This document shows positions 36,630 to 45,737 of a DNA stretch of 64,000 nucleotides, in pieces. Position 1 is the stretch's first letter; the number at the start of each line of letters is the position of its first letter. Source of the stretch: Brachyspira sp949287565. GTDB taxonomy: Bacteria; Spirochaetota; Brachyspiria; Brachyspirales; Brachyspiraceae. A program made the translations under genes and the position numbers. Below the pieces are notes generated by a model. The model saw only the letters and a list, made by a program, of their open reading frames with translations, was not told the origin of the DNA and did no database searches. The stretch lies in assembly GCF_036997615.1 (NCBI RefSeq), contig NZ_JAWLQA010000011.1. One strand, 5' to 3'.

Positions 36630-37146
36630 CTAAAATCCCATTTACAAATTTATAAGAATCTTTATCGCTAAAAATTTTAGAAATTTCTACCGCCTCATCT
36701 ATTACTACAGATTTGGGTATATCTTTCAAAAATATTAGAGAATATATTGACATTCTAATAATTGACTTATCTACATATTGTATTCTTTTTATATCCCAAT
36801 TATTAGAATATTTTTCTATTAAATTATCTATTCTTTCTAAATTATTTATAGTTCCTTCTACCAAAGTTCTAGTGAATGCGAATATATTTTCAGGTATTTT
36901 TTTATCATAATCAAAACTAAGAATTTCATTTATGGTTTCTTTTCTATCATTAATTTCATAAGAATATAAAGACATAACTGCATATATTCTAGCCTGTCTT
37001 CTTGCTCCATAAGATGATAAATCTAAATCTTTAATATTTTCTTTACTTTTAGATTTTATTATCATTTTTTTCTTAACAGCTTTTCTAGGGGCTGCTTCTG
37101 TATTTTCAGCTTCATTGTTATTATTTATATCCATTTCTTCAGACAT
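36601..37146 (-). CDS. nusB: transcription antitermination factor NusB, N-terminally extended
   Basis: A 181-residue protein; NusB binds boxA RNA with NusE and prevents early termination in rRNA operons. The core starts at ARRQARIYAVMSLYSYE (about residue 48) and includes NWDIKRIQYVDKSIIRMSIY and PKSVVIDEAVEISKIFSDKD. Before the core lie about 45 residues rich in Glu, Asn and then Lys (AVKKKMIIKSKSKENIKDLD), which ordinary NusB lacks. I use the ATG at 37146 with AGGT upstream; a TTG two codons earlier is less likely. It overlaps the TPR gene by 29 bp. Confidence 0.92.
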   Translation of the reverse strand: MSEEMDINNNNEAENTEAAPRKAVKKKMIIKSKSKENIKDLDLSSYGARRQARIYAVMSLYSYEINDRKETINEILSFDYDKKIPENIFAFTRTLVEGTINNLERIDNLIEKYSNNWDIKRIQYVDKSIIRMSIYSLIFLKDIPKSVVIDEAVEISKIFSDKDSYKFVNGILDGIQEKDIQ

Positions 37147-37224
37147 ATACAAACCTGTAAATAATAATTTTGATAATATTTTTTTTATATTTTCGGAATA
37201 TATATCATAAAAATAATTTGCATA

Positions 37225-37254
37225 TAAAAAAGGCTATGATTTATAATCATAGCC
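37225..37254 (-). terminator. terminator of adk
   Basis: On the minus strand GGCTATGATT pairs with AATCATAGCC (37232-37254), followed by TTTTTT. It stops the adk transcript 25 bp after its stop codon, before nusB. Confidence 0.85.
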
Positions 37255-37279
37255 CTATAAAAAGTATAATAATTATCAA

Positions 37280-37837
37280 TTATAATACATCTAATTCTTT
37301 CTTTATCTTAGCATATACTTCTTCAGGAGTACCAACACTCTCTATTTTGATTATTTTTGCTTTATCAGCATAATAATCTAATACAGGCTTGCTTTGATTT
37401 TCAAATACTTTTAATCTATTTTTTATAGTTTCTTCATTATCATCAGCACGGCCTCTTTTTAATAATCTATCTACTATTATTTCTTCTGAAGCAAATATAT
37501 CTATTACAGCACTTATTTTATAATTTAGACTATCCAATATATTTGATAATTCTTTAGCCTGTTCTATAGTTCTAGGAAAACCATCAAGCATAAATCCATT
37601 TTTACAGTCATCTTTTTTTATTCTGTCTTTAAGCATATCGATAACCAAACTATCTGGTACTAATTCTCCCTTATCCATATATGATTTAGCTGTTTTTCCA
37701 AGTTCTGTACCATTAGCAATGTTTTCTCTAAGCATATCTCCTGTTGCAATATGAGATATAGAGTAATCTTTTTCAATTAAGGCAGATTGAGTTCCCTTTC
37801 CAACTCCGGGAGCTCCTATAAAAATTATATTAAGCAT
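37280..37837 (-). CDS. adk: adenylate kinase
   Basis: A 185-residue enzyme interconverting ATP plus AMP and two ADP. The P-loop is GAPGVGKGTQ (residues 7-16), the NMP-binding part is ATGDMLRENI, the core DGFPRTIEQA is present and the LID is short (RLLKRGRADDNEETIKNRL) without the zinc-binding Cys set of longer kinases. Length is that of the short-LID form. It stands alone between a PEGA-domain gene and nusB, with a terminator behind it. Confidence 0.96.
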   Translation of the reverse strand: MLNIIFIGAPGVGKGTQSALIEKDYSISHIATGDMLRENIANGTELGKTAKSYMDKGELVPDSLVIDMLKDRIKKDDCKNGFMLDGFPRTIEQAKELSNILDSLNYKISAVIDIFASEEIIVDRLLKRGRADDNEETIKNRLKVFENQSKPVLDYYADKAKIIKIESVGTPEEVYAKIKKELDVL

Positions 37838-37943
37838 ATTATAACTCCTAAAATTATATTATTATTAGTAGTATAGTAAATAATAAGGTTTTGTCAAATA
37901 TAATTGATAATTTTATAAATTATTATTCATAATACTATTGAAT

Positions 37944-39563
37944 CTACCACCGCCATGAATACATAAGATTTACTCCGCTGTAACCTGCATTAAATGAAAG
38001 CTCTTCAACAGCGAAATTACTTTCGTTTATCCAAAGCATATAATATACGCCAGCAGTTAGAGCAAAAGCACCTGTTAATACCATTCCTGCTATATATATA
38101 TTCATAGCTGTATTATAATTATTTAAATTTATAGGAGGTCTGTTAGGTTCATTTTTATATTGATTATAATAATTAACCATAGTAGAATCTAATACTTCCC
38201 CAGCATATATATAAGTACCAACTGTAAATATTGCACTTGCTATAGTTAATCCTAAGAATATTTTAGTATTTCTTTCATAATTTTTAAATATTTTATCAGC
38301 CAAAGTAGGTTCTTGAAATTTCTTCATATTAGGTGTAAGTACTAAAGAATTAGTACTATTTACTGTAAATGTACCATAATAATCTATATAATTTGTATTT
38401 GTTATTTTTATGGAATATGTTCCAAAACCAAAATACCTATTAATTACATTAGTAGGAGTTTCTTTTATACCATTAATTATTACTGTACTTTGTTCTTCTC
38501 CAGGTATGTTAATCTGAACTCTTGCACTTTCACTTAATTCTTTTAACTTGAAATTAAGAAGTATATTTTCATTAGTTTTTTCAAATGAAAGCATAGTATC
38601 TATTGTGTCATAGGCTTCTTTTTTTATTGTGAATCTATGATTATTAGTTGTTAATGCCGGCACATATAAAGTTTGTCCGCTTTTTCCTATAAATACATCA
38701 TCTACATATACAAATGCATCTTCAGGAGTTACATTTATTGCTATAACACCTGTTTTATCTAAATAACTTATTCTATTTGCTATCTCTAATGCATAGTTTG
38801 GCATTTGTTCATCTATTTTTGCTTCCGGTATAGTTATAGAATATGAAGTTATCTTTCTGTCTCTTATATAAGCTATATATGTTACTATACTTATATTAGG
38901 TCTGTCATATTCTACTGTTCCAAATATTGCTATATCTGAATCTCTGGTAAATACATATTTTTTTATATCATCTCCAAAATATTCATAATAATTTTTTCCT
39001 ATATCAACCTTTTGAATAAAATCATTAGTACCTTTTAATATTACATTACTTCCATTATAATCAAATATCATTTCATTTGTTTCTAAGAAAAATCCTTCTG
39101 TTTCCGGTGTAATTAATTGAACATTGCTTCTTACATCTCCCCAATTGGTATAAGTTGTAGTTTCATAATTGGTTACAATGATTATATTAGTTCCTTCAGT
39201 TCTGCTTGTATAAGTTATATTAGTAAATTGAAATACTTTATAATTATATGCTCTTTCAAAATCCATAGGATTAATTGTGAAATTCGTTTCTGATTGAAGT
39301 CTTAATGTTTTGTTATATTCTATTTGGTTTGCAACTGCATCGGCAACTGCGAAACATAAATAATTATAATTTGTATTATCTCCTAAATTGGTATATATAA
39401 ATACATCTATTTTAGCAGTTTCATCAGTTGTATAGTAAGGTCTTACTTTTTCTATTGTAATGGGCTTTCCGCCGAAAGGATATAACGGAATATATAGTAA
39501 AACAGCTGCTATTATTAATGTTATAATTTTTCTTATATACATATATACATATTGAAAATTCAT
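37944..39563 (-). CDS. PEGA-domain envelope protein
   Basis: A 539-residue exported protein. The N-terminus carries a membrane signal (KIITLIIAAVLLYIPLYPFG), and residues about 290-345 form a PEGA domain (VTPEDAFVYVDDVFIGKSGQ, then LYVPALTTNNHRFTIKKEAY). A second, weaker PEGA-like unit follows (RVQINIPGEEQSTVIINGIK). Two hydrophobic segments (IFLGLTIASAIFTVGTYIYA and YIAGMVLTGAFALTAGVYYM) lie near the C-terminus and would anchor it in the membrane. Such proteins are common in spirochaete envelopes, where PEGA domains are thought to bind other surface components. GGTAA precedes the ATG at 39563. Confidence 0.8.
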   Translation of the reverse strand: MNFQYVYMYIRKIITLIIAAVLLYIPLYPFGGKPITIEKVRPYYTTDETAKIDVFIYTNLGDNTNYNYLCFAVADAVANQIEYNKTLRLQSETNFTINPMDFERAYNYKVFQFTNITYTSRTEGTNIIIVTNYETTTYTNWGDVRSNVQLITPETEGFFLETNEMIFDYNGSNVILKGTNDFIQKVDIGKNYYEYFGDDIKKYVFTRDSDIAIFGTVEYDRPNISIVTYIAYIRDRKITSYSITIPEAKIDEQMPNYALEIANRISYLDKTGVIAINVTPEDAFVYVDDVFIGKSGQTLYVPALTTNNHRFTIKKEAYDTIDTMLSFEKTNENILLNFKLKELSESARVQINIPGEEQSTVIINGIKETPTNVINRYFGFGTYSIKITNTNYIDYYGTFTVNSTNSLVLTPNMKKFQEPTLADKIFKNYERNTKIFLGLTIASAIFTVGTYIYAGEVLDSTMVNYYNQYKNEPNRPPINLNNYNTAMNIYIAGMVLTGAFALTAGVYYMLWINESNFAVEELSFNAGYSGVNLMYSWRW

Positions 39564-39865
39564 TTTTTATTTTACCAGTAATTTTATATCAAAAAACATC
39601 TTTTATCAATACATTGTAATATTTTATTACTTGATGATAAAAAATAATCTATAGTTTTGTAATTAAATAATTATAAAACTAATTTTCACTTTATAGTATA
39701 TTTTATATATTTAATAGCAGGATTTTTATTGATAGATAATGTTATATTATGATTTTTTTTATTTATTTATTAATAATTAATTAAAATATGTTGACAATTT
39801 TTATTGTTTCATATATATTTAATTAGCTAAAAATTACTGTTTAGAATAATTAATGGAGAGTCATT
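39564..39865. other. divergent promoter spacer
   Basis: About 300 bases of A+T-rich DNA between the PEGA gene and the aminotransferase gene. The only clear element is the plus-strand promoter at 39791-39819. No gene or structured repeat is seen. Confidence 0.8.
39791..39819 (+). promoter_or_regulatory. promoter of the first aminotransferase gene
   Basis: TTGACA (39791-39796), 17 bases, TATATT (39814-39819), 47 bases before the ATG at 39866; GGAGAG is the ribosome-binding site. Confidence 0.7.
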
Positions 39866-41062
39866 ATGGATATATCTAAAAGAATTCAGAGATTAAAGGT
39901 TTCACCTGTTAGAAAATTGAATCCTTATGCTGAAGATGCTGTAAAAAGAGGTATAAAAATATATCATCTTAATGTAGGTCAGCCTGATATTGAAACACCA
40001 AAAATATTTTTTGAAGCGATTTCTAAATTTCATGAAAAAACACTTAAATATGAACATTCAAGGGGAATTAAGCCTCTTATAAATAAAATTCAAGCGTATT
40101 ATGATAAATTAGGCGTTCATTATGAAGAAGAAGATATTGTTATTACAAGCGGAGGTTCTGAAGCAATAGCTTTTGCTATGCTTGCTATATTTGATGAAGG
40201 TGATGAAATATTAGTATCTGAGCCATTATATGCTAATTATAAAAGTTTTTATGATGTTTATAATATTAAATATAATGCTGTTAGAACTTATGCTGAAGAC
40301 GGTTTCCATCTTCCTAGCCGTGAAGAGATAGAAAAACATATTACTCCTAAAACTAAAGCATTTATGCTTGCCAATCCTTCTAACCCAACTGGTGTTGTAT
40401 ATACTAAAAGAGAATTAGATGATATTGCTTATATCGCTAAGAAATATGATTTATTTATTATAAGTGATGAAGTTTATAGAGAATTTGTATATGGCGATAG
40501 AAAAGCAATAAGTTTCGGTACTTATAAAGATATAGAAGATCATGTTATTATAATAGACTCAATATCAAAAAGATTCTCTGCATGCGGAGCTAGAGTAGGC
40601 TGTCTTATAAGTAAAAATAAAAAATTAATGACAGCTGTATTTAGAGAATGTCAAGCTAGATTATCACTTCCTACTTTAGATATGGTGGGGGCTGCTGCTT
40701 TATATGATTTACCTGATAATTATTTTGATGCTGCTTTAAAAGAGTACGATTATAGAAGAAAAATTATATTTGAAGAACTTGCTACTATGGAAGGCGTAGT
40801 TAGTCAGGAACCAGAGGGAGCTTTCTATGTTCTTGCTAAACTTCCTGTAAAAAATGCTGAAGATTTCATTATATGGCTTTTAAAAGATTTCAATATAAAC
40901 AATGAAACTGTTATGTTCGCACCCGCGGAAGGCTTCTATGCCACTGAAGGATTAGGAAAAAATGAAGTAAGAATTTCCTATGCTTTAGATTCTGAAGATT
41001 TAAAGAAATCAATGCATATACTTAGAGAAGCGTTGATTAAATATAGGGAAATAGATAAATAA
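39866..41062 (+). CDS. pyridoxal-phosphate class I aminotransferase, copy 1
   Basis: A 398-residue PLP enzyme of the aspartate aminotransferase class I/II fold. Landmarks are HLNVGQPDIETPKIFFEAI, ITSGGSEAIAFAMLAIFDEGD, LANPSNPTGVVYTKRELDD, and the PLP Lys in IIDSISKRFSACGARVG. The C-terminus is complete (NEVRISYALDSEDLKKSMHI). Substrate is not determined by sequence; the subfamily includes aspartate and aromatic aminotransferases. The next gene is a close paralogue. Its own promoter and terminator mean the two are separate units. Confidence 0.9.
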   Translation: MDISKRIQRLKVSPVRKLNPYAEDAVKRGIKIYHLNVGQPDIETPKIFFEAISKFHEKTLKYEHSRGIKPLINKIQAYYDKLGVHYEEEDIVITSGGSEAIAFAMLAIFDEGDEILVSEPLYANYKSFYDVYNIKYNAVRTYAEDGFHLPSREEIEKHITPKTKAFMLANPSNPTGVVYTKRELDDIAYIAKKYDLFIISDEVYREFVYGDRKAISFGTYKDIEDHVIIIDSISKRFSACGARVGCLISKNKKLMTAVFRECQARLSLPTLDMVGAAALYDLPDNYFDAALKEYDYRRKIIFEELATMEGVVSQEPEGAFYVLAKLPVKNAEDFIIWLLKDFNINNETVMFAPAEGFYATEGLGKNEVRISYALDSEDLKKSMHILREALIKYREIDK

Positions 41063-41088
41063 TAGTCTTATAAAGATTAAGAGGATTA

Positions 41089-41129
41089 AAAAGGGGCTGT
41101 AATTTATCTTATAGCTCCTTTATTTTTTT
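41089..41129 (+). terminator. terminator of aminotransferase copy 1
   Basis: GGGGCTGTAA (41093-41102) pairs with TTATAGCTCC (41109-41118, two G-T pairs), followed by TTTATTTTTTTA. Confidence 0.75.
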
Positions 41130-41232
41130 ATATAGCATATATTAAAATTTTACTTATTGTCAGTAAATAGTTTTTTATATTATTAAAATTTTATTTATAT
41201 ATACATAACAACATAATAAATTGGAGTTTATC

Positions 41233-42441
41233 ATGTATTTATCTAAAAGAGTACAGCAGCTTAAAGCTTCACCTATAAGAAGATTAAATATTTATGCAGA
41301 AGAAGCTGTTAAAAGAGGAATAAAAATACATCACCTTAATATAGGTCAGCCTGATATAGAAACACCTAGAGTATATTTTGATGCCATTGCAAATAGCTGT
41401 GATATGAAAACTGTTAAATATGAACATTCAAGAGGAACAAAAGATCTCATTAGAAAAATTCAAGCATATTATGAAAGATTGGGTGTTCATTATGAAGAAG
41501 ATGAGATAATAATAACTAATGGAGGAAGTGAGGCAATACTTCTTAGTTTGATTGCTATATTTGATGAAGGCGATGAGATGCTTGTAGCAGAACCTTATTA
41601 TGCTAATTATAATAGCTTTTATGATATACTTAATATAAAAAGAAATATTGTAAGGACTTATGCTGAAGATGGGTTTCATCTGCCAAGCCGAGAAATAATA
41701 GAAAAAAGCATTACTAAAAAAACGAAAGGTTATTTGTTTTCAAATCCTTCTAATCCTACAGGAGTTGTGTCTACAAAAAAAGAGTTAGATGATATAGCAT
41801 ATTTAGCTAAAAAACATGATTTTTTTATTATAAGCGATGAAGTATATAGAGAATTTGTTTATGGCGATAGAAAGGCTATAAGTTTTGGTACTTATAATGA
41901 TATAGCAGAGAATGTTGTTATAATAGATTCTATTTCAAAAAGATTTTCTGCATGCGGAGCTAGAATAGGGTGTGTAATAAGTAAGAATAAAGAATTTATG
42001 GAAGCTATTTTTAAAGAATGTCAGACTAGATTATCCGTGCCTACACTTGAAATGATAGGGGCATCTGCTTTATATGATTTGCCTCCTGATTATTTTGAGG
42101 CTACTAGAAAAGAATATGATAATAGAAGAAAGATTCTTTTTGAAGAGCTTACAAAGATGGATGGTGTATTTATGAGAGAACCTGAAGGAGCTTTCTATGT
42201 TCTTGCACAGCTTCCTGTTCAAGATGCTGAAGATTTTGCTATTTGGCTTTTAAAAGATTTCAATATTGATAATGAAACTGTTATGTTTGCTCCGGCAGAA
42301 GGTTTTTATGCTACAGAGGGATTGGGTAAGAATGAAATTAGAATGTGTTATGTACTTGATTCAAAAGATTTGAAAAAGGCTATGAGAATTCTAAAAGAGG
42401 GCTTGATTAATTACAAAAAAGAAGTAGAAAAATCATTATAA
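41233..42441 (+). CDS. pyridoxal-phosphate class I aminotransferase, copy 2
   Basis: A 402-residue paralogue of copy 1 with the same motifs (HLNIGQPDIETPRVYFDAI, SNPSNPTGVVSTKKELDD, PLP Lys in IIDSISKRFSACGARIG). The two are alike along their whole length, so they arose by tandem duplication. GGAG lies six bases before the ATG at 41233, so I reject the TTG at 41221. Differences lie mostly at conservative positions, with the active-site lysine region retained, so both should be active. They may differ in substrate preference. A terminator follows. Confidence 0.9.
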   Translation: MYLSKRVQQLKASPIRRLNIYAEEAVKRGIKIHHLNIGQPDIETPRVYFDAIANSCDMKTVKYEHSRGTKDLIRKIQAYYERLGVHYEEDEIIITNGGSEAILLSLIAIFDEGDEMLVAEPYYANYNSFYDILNIKRNIVRTYAEDGFHLPSREIIEKSITKKTKGYLFSNPSNPTGVVSTKKELDDIAYLAKKHDFFIISDEVYREFVYGDRKAISFGTYNDIAENVVIIDSISKRFSACGARIGCVISKNKEFMEAIFKECQTRLSVPTLEMIGASALYDLPPDYFEATRKEYDNRRKILFEELTKMDGVFMREPEGAFYVLAQLPVQDAEDFAIWLLKDFNIDNETVMFAPAEGFYATEGLGKNEIRMCYVLDSKDLKKAMRILKEGLINYKKEVEKSL

Positions 42442-42460
42442 TTTATAGTGAAAATATAAT

Positions 42461-42492
42461 AAAAAAGGGCTATTAGAATATAGTCCTTTTTT
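42461..42492. terminator. bidirectional terminator
   Basis: AAAAGGGCTAT (42463-42473) pairs with ATAGTCCTTTT (42480-42490, one G-T pair) with T-runs on both strands. It serves aminotransferase copy 2 and the convergent HEPN-like gene. Confidence 0.85.
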
Positions 42493-42505
42493 ATTTGTAT
42501 TTATT

Positions 42506-43219
42506 TTATAAAAAGTCTGGCGGGAATTTTTTTACTCTTTCTTTAAATAAAAAATCTATTAACTCCCTAGTCCTTGTAAGTAAATAATATGACCATAATT
42601 CTATTGAGCTTGTTCCAGCTGTATAATTATTTACTTCATCTTCTGAAATACTTATAATTTTTGTGGTATTATAACTTAAATTTATTTTTAAATCTGCTTC
42701 ATAAAATTTTCCATTTATTCTAAAAGGCGGAAGCATATCATGAACCACACAATTTCTTATGCATTGCAAAGTTTTAGCTATATCATATTCTCTTTTACTA
42801 AACATTTTATAATTATTTACTATTGATATTAAGAATCCTATATTACATTGAGCCAAATCTTCTACATTTGTTATTTTTTCTTCATTTCTTTTGCCGTTAT
42901 TAAATTTGTATACTGAGATATAACCTTCTTCCTGTATTTTTTCCTCTAATAAAATCATAAGAGATTGTTCAAACATACTTCCAGCTAAAGTGCAGCTAGC
43001 TTCAAAATATCCAAAATAGTAATTTTGATGTACTTGATAAAGAAGTTTAATCATATGTTCTAAACGAGGATTATTTATCTGTCCTACATGAAGCCTTTGA
43101 TACTGAAGTTTTTTTCTTCTGTTTTCTGCTTCTTCTAAAAAATTTTCATTATATCTTTCTTTTAAAGTTAGTTTAGGTTGTTTTATTTTTTTATTTTCAT
43201 TATCATTCATATTATCCAT
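42506..43219 (-). CDS. HEPN-like helical protein
   Basis: A 237-residue cytoplasmic protein, all-helical by pattern. The segment FEASCTLAGSMFEQSLMILL then, near the end of the core, TLQCIRNCVVHDM. The second has R-N-x3-H, the R-x4-H pattern seen in HEPN ribonuclease and nucleotidyltransferase-substrate domains. The conserved aromatic-rich and acidic positions before it also fit. That is a short motif and the family name is tentative. It has a 60-residue charged N-terminus (DNENKKIKQPKLTLKERYNE). The STAS gene lies 103 bp upstream on the same strand. Confidence 0.5.
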   Translation of the reverse strand: MDNMNDNENKKIKQPKLTLKERYNENFLEEAENRRKKLQYQRLHVGQINNPRLEHMIKLLYQVHQNYYFGYFEASCTLAGSMFEQSLMILLEEKIQEEGYISVYKFNNGKRNEEKITNVEDLAQCNIGFLISIVNNYKMFSKREYDIAKTLQCIRNCVVHDMLPPFRINGKFYEADLKINLSYNTTKIISISEDEVNNYTAGTSSIELWSYYLLTRTRELIDFLFKERVKKFPPDFL

Positions 43220-43322
43220 AATGATCCTTTAAAAATTATTAAATATATAATATTTATTATATATTAAATTTCAATAGATTAAATATTTTATGTATATAAT
43301 TATTTATTATTTGTAAGAATAT

Positions 43323-43646
43323 TTATAGAAGGAAATCTTTAGGATCATCAAAATATTTTATTAAACTGAATATCATTAAACTTTTTATAGTAGGTTTTAT
43401 AGAGTCATCAAGATTTGTCATAAACAGTTTAACTTTAAGAGATTGAAGATTTTTATAAAGTTTAAGTATTTTAGCTATACCTGCACTATTGATTTCTTTT
43501 ACATTTTTCATATCAAGAACTACTACAGGCATTCTTATATTACATGCTTCTTCAGAATCTTCTACAAAAGATTTTATTTCTTCGGGAGCAGATAGGTTAG
43601 CTTCCATAACTATAGATATATATTCGTTATTAAATTCTATAGCCAA
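43323..43646 (-). CDS. STAS-domain protein (anti-sigma antagonist-like)
   Basis: A 107-residue single STAS domain. The core is VVVLDMKNVKEINSAGIAKI, in which the Ser of INSAG aligns with the phosphorylatable Ser of SpoIIAA-like antagonists and the segment continues with KVKLFMTNLDDSIKPTIKSL. Length is normal for anti-anti-sigma proteins. There is no kinase or sigma gene beside it. It begins about 40 bp after the 3' end of tRNA-Tyr on the minus strand, and may be read through from it. Function as an antagonist is inferred from the family only. Confidence 0.82.
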   Translation of the reverse strand: MAIEFNNEYISIVMEANLSAPEEIKSFVEDSEEACNIRMPVVVLDMKNVKEINSAGIAKILKLYKNLQSLKVKLFMTNLDDSIKPTIKSLMIFSLIKYFDDPKDFLL

Positions 43647-43687
43647 AGCAATACCTCATTTAAGATAAATATTCGTAAAAAAGAATG

Positions 43688-43770
43688 TGGGCAGGGAGGG
43701 ATTCGCACCCCCGTAGACTCACGTCGGCAGATTTACAGTCTGCTGCCATTGACTGCTCGGCCACCTACCC
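43688..43770 (-). tRNA. tRNA-Tyr (anticodon GTA)
   Basis: 83 nt with a long variable arm. On the minus strand the acceptor GGGTAGG pairs with CCTGCCC (one T-G pair), the anticodon arm GCAGACTGTAAATCTGC shows GTA, and the T-arm is GGGGG-TGCGAAT-CCCTC. Discriminator is A; CCA is not encoded. Confidence 0.95.
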
Positions 43771-43936
43771 ATATTAATTTGAAAACGTAAAAGAATAATA
43801 GCATATAAAAATAAAAATGTCAATAGATGATTCTATTTTTATTATATTTTTTTTAAATATATAAAAATATTAAGTATCTTTTTATTATAGAATAATGTAT
43901 AATTTTTATATATTCTTTTACAGATACGGAGATAAA

Positions 43937-45634
43937 ATGAAAAAAGTTGGTTTTATAACAATTATTAATATTGTAATGATTATTTTAGCATCATGCAGTT
44001 CTTCACAATATAAATTAGAAAAAAAAGCAGGCGGTAATAATAGTGTTGAAACAGCACAGAAAATTAATAAAGATGGTATAATGGGGCAGTTGGAAGGCGA
44101 TAATACAGATTACTATTATTTTACTTTTGACGGTAAGGCAAGCATTATAGATTTTTATGTGTCTAATTCTACATATTCTCCTGTTGTAATGACTCTATAT
44201 GATTATAATAATAATGTTATAAAAGTAATAAATGAACCTGATGAAACACCAAATATTGAAACAAATTCCATTACAAATGATATTGATACAAATGAAACGG
44301 TAAGCAGTAATAATAATAATCAAAATAAAAAACAAGAAGAAATGATATATACTACTCAAGTAATGAAAAATATATATTTTGAAACTTCTACTAATAATAC
44401 AGATGGAAATAAGTATTATATATCAATATCTCCAAAAGATAGTGTAAAAGAAAATATTGATTATATGTTAATACTTAAAAAAAGAGATTATAAAGAAACC
44501 GATGAAAAAGAACCTAATGATAAAATTTCAGCATCTCAAATAATAGATGTTAATAGCGATAACAGACTTTATACAATAGAAGGATACTATGGTCAAACAT
44601 ACAATCCCACTCTTAAAACAGGCGATTTGAAGAATATGGAAGTAGATGCTTATAAGATAACTAATAGTTCTTTTAATACATATTCTATTTCTATAGAGCT
44701 TTCAGGAGTACCTGCAATAGATGCAAGTATAAGACTATATGATCAGAAGGGAAATTGGATAACTATGAAGGACATAAATAATGTTGGAGATGGGGAAGTG
44801 GTTGATAAACTTATACTTTATCCTTATATGTCATATTATTTTATATTAGCTTCTACAAATGCAGTTAATAATATACCATATAGAGTAAGCATTATAGCTA
44901 AGCCTTATGATAAATATACAGAACATGAACCTAATAATAAATATTCAGAGGCTCAGACTATAGAGTTTAATCAAACATATAAAGGTGCTATAGATTATTC
45001 TTATGACAGAGATTATTACAATTTCAGTATACCTATTAAATCAAGTGTTAAACTTTCTTATTTCTTGATAGATTCTCAAGCTATTAATATAAGTATTTCT
45101 AATGATGTATTAGGTAAAATTATTACTATGCCTCAGACAGATGATGAATATGAAATAAGTTTATCTCAGGGCAGATATTATCTTATATTTGAAAGAGATT
45201 TAACTAAAGAAGGCTGGAAAAAAGGAATATCAAAAGCTAGAAGCTATGAATTTAATATGAGCATATCAAATGAAATAAGCGGTGATTATAATTACGAATA
45301 TGACTTATATAATAATACAAATACTTATGAGGCAGATTATTATAATTACAGCAACAATTATTTAAATGATAATACTATGCCTGAAGAACAGTTTGAAGAA
45401 AATTTAGAGAGTAATTTCAATAATACTAATAATGTTATTATTATAAGACCTGAAGATTATAATTCTGATTATTATTATTACAGTAATGAAGAAGAAACAA
45501 ATTCTTATGAAAATAATGATGATTCTTATTATAATGATGATTATAATAATCAAGATAATACTTATGAAGATAGTACGTATTATAATAATCAAGATAACAC
45601 TTATGAGGATAACACATATAATAATGATTTTTAA
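43937..45634 (+). CDS. PPC-repeat lipoprotein with Asn/Asp/Tyr-rich tail
   Basis: A 565-residue lipoprotein starting at 43937, where GGAG sits a few bases upstream. The lipobox is ILASC. The mature protein has three units of the bacterial pre-peptidase C-terminal (PPC) beta-sandwich: the first near YKLEKKAGGNNSVETAQKIN, the second near EKEPNDKISASQIIDVN, the third near EHEPNNKYSEAQTIEFNQTY, each with a conserved D-x-D-x-Y/Y motif (TDYYYFTF and DRDYYNFSI). The last 100 residues are a low-complexity tail almost purely Asn, Asp, Tyr, Glu and Ser (repeated 'NNQDNTYED' units). The tail is probably exposed and unstructured. No peptidase domain is present. Confidence 0.8.
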   Translation: MKKVGFITIINIVMIILASCSSSQYKLEKKAGGNNSVETAQKINKDGIMGQLEGDNTDYYYFTFDGKASIIDFYVSNSTYSPVVMTLYDYNNNVIKVINEPDETPNIETNSITNDIDTNETVSSNNNNQNKKQEEMIYTTQVMKNIYFETSTNNTDGNKYYISISPKDSVKENIDYMLILKKRDYKETDEKEPNDKISASQIIDVNSDNRLYTIEGYYGQTYNPTLKTGDLKNMEVDAYKITNSSFNTYSISIELSGVPAIDASIRLYDQKGNWITMKDINNVGDGEVVDKLILYPYMSYYFILASTNAVNNIPYRVSIIAKPYDKYTEHEPNNKYSEAQTIEFNQTYKGAIDYSYDRDYYNFSIPIKSSVKLSYFLIDSQAINISISNDVLGKIITMPQTDDEYEISLSQGRYYLIFERDLTKEGWKKGISKARSYEFNMSISNEISGDYNYEYDLYNNTNTYEADYYNYSNNYLNDNTMPEEQFEENLESNFNNTNNVIIIRPEDYNSDYYYYSNEEETNSYENNDDSYYNDDYNNQDNTYEDSTYYNNQDNTYEDNTYNNDF

Positions 45635-45737
45635 TACTTATTTGCTATTGATAAAGAATATGTTTTATAATATACTATATTTTAAGTGTAAAATTGTTTT
45701 ATAAACATGTAAAATATATTTTTATAGAAGATTGATT

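Noticed and set aside
45404..45592. Ile-rich minus-strand frame
   Set aside because: Mirror of the low-complexity Asn/Asp/Tyr tail; A+T-rich repeats give Ile runs on the opposite strand.
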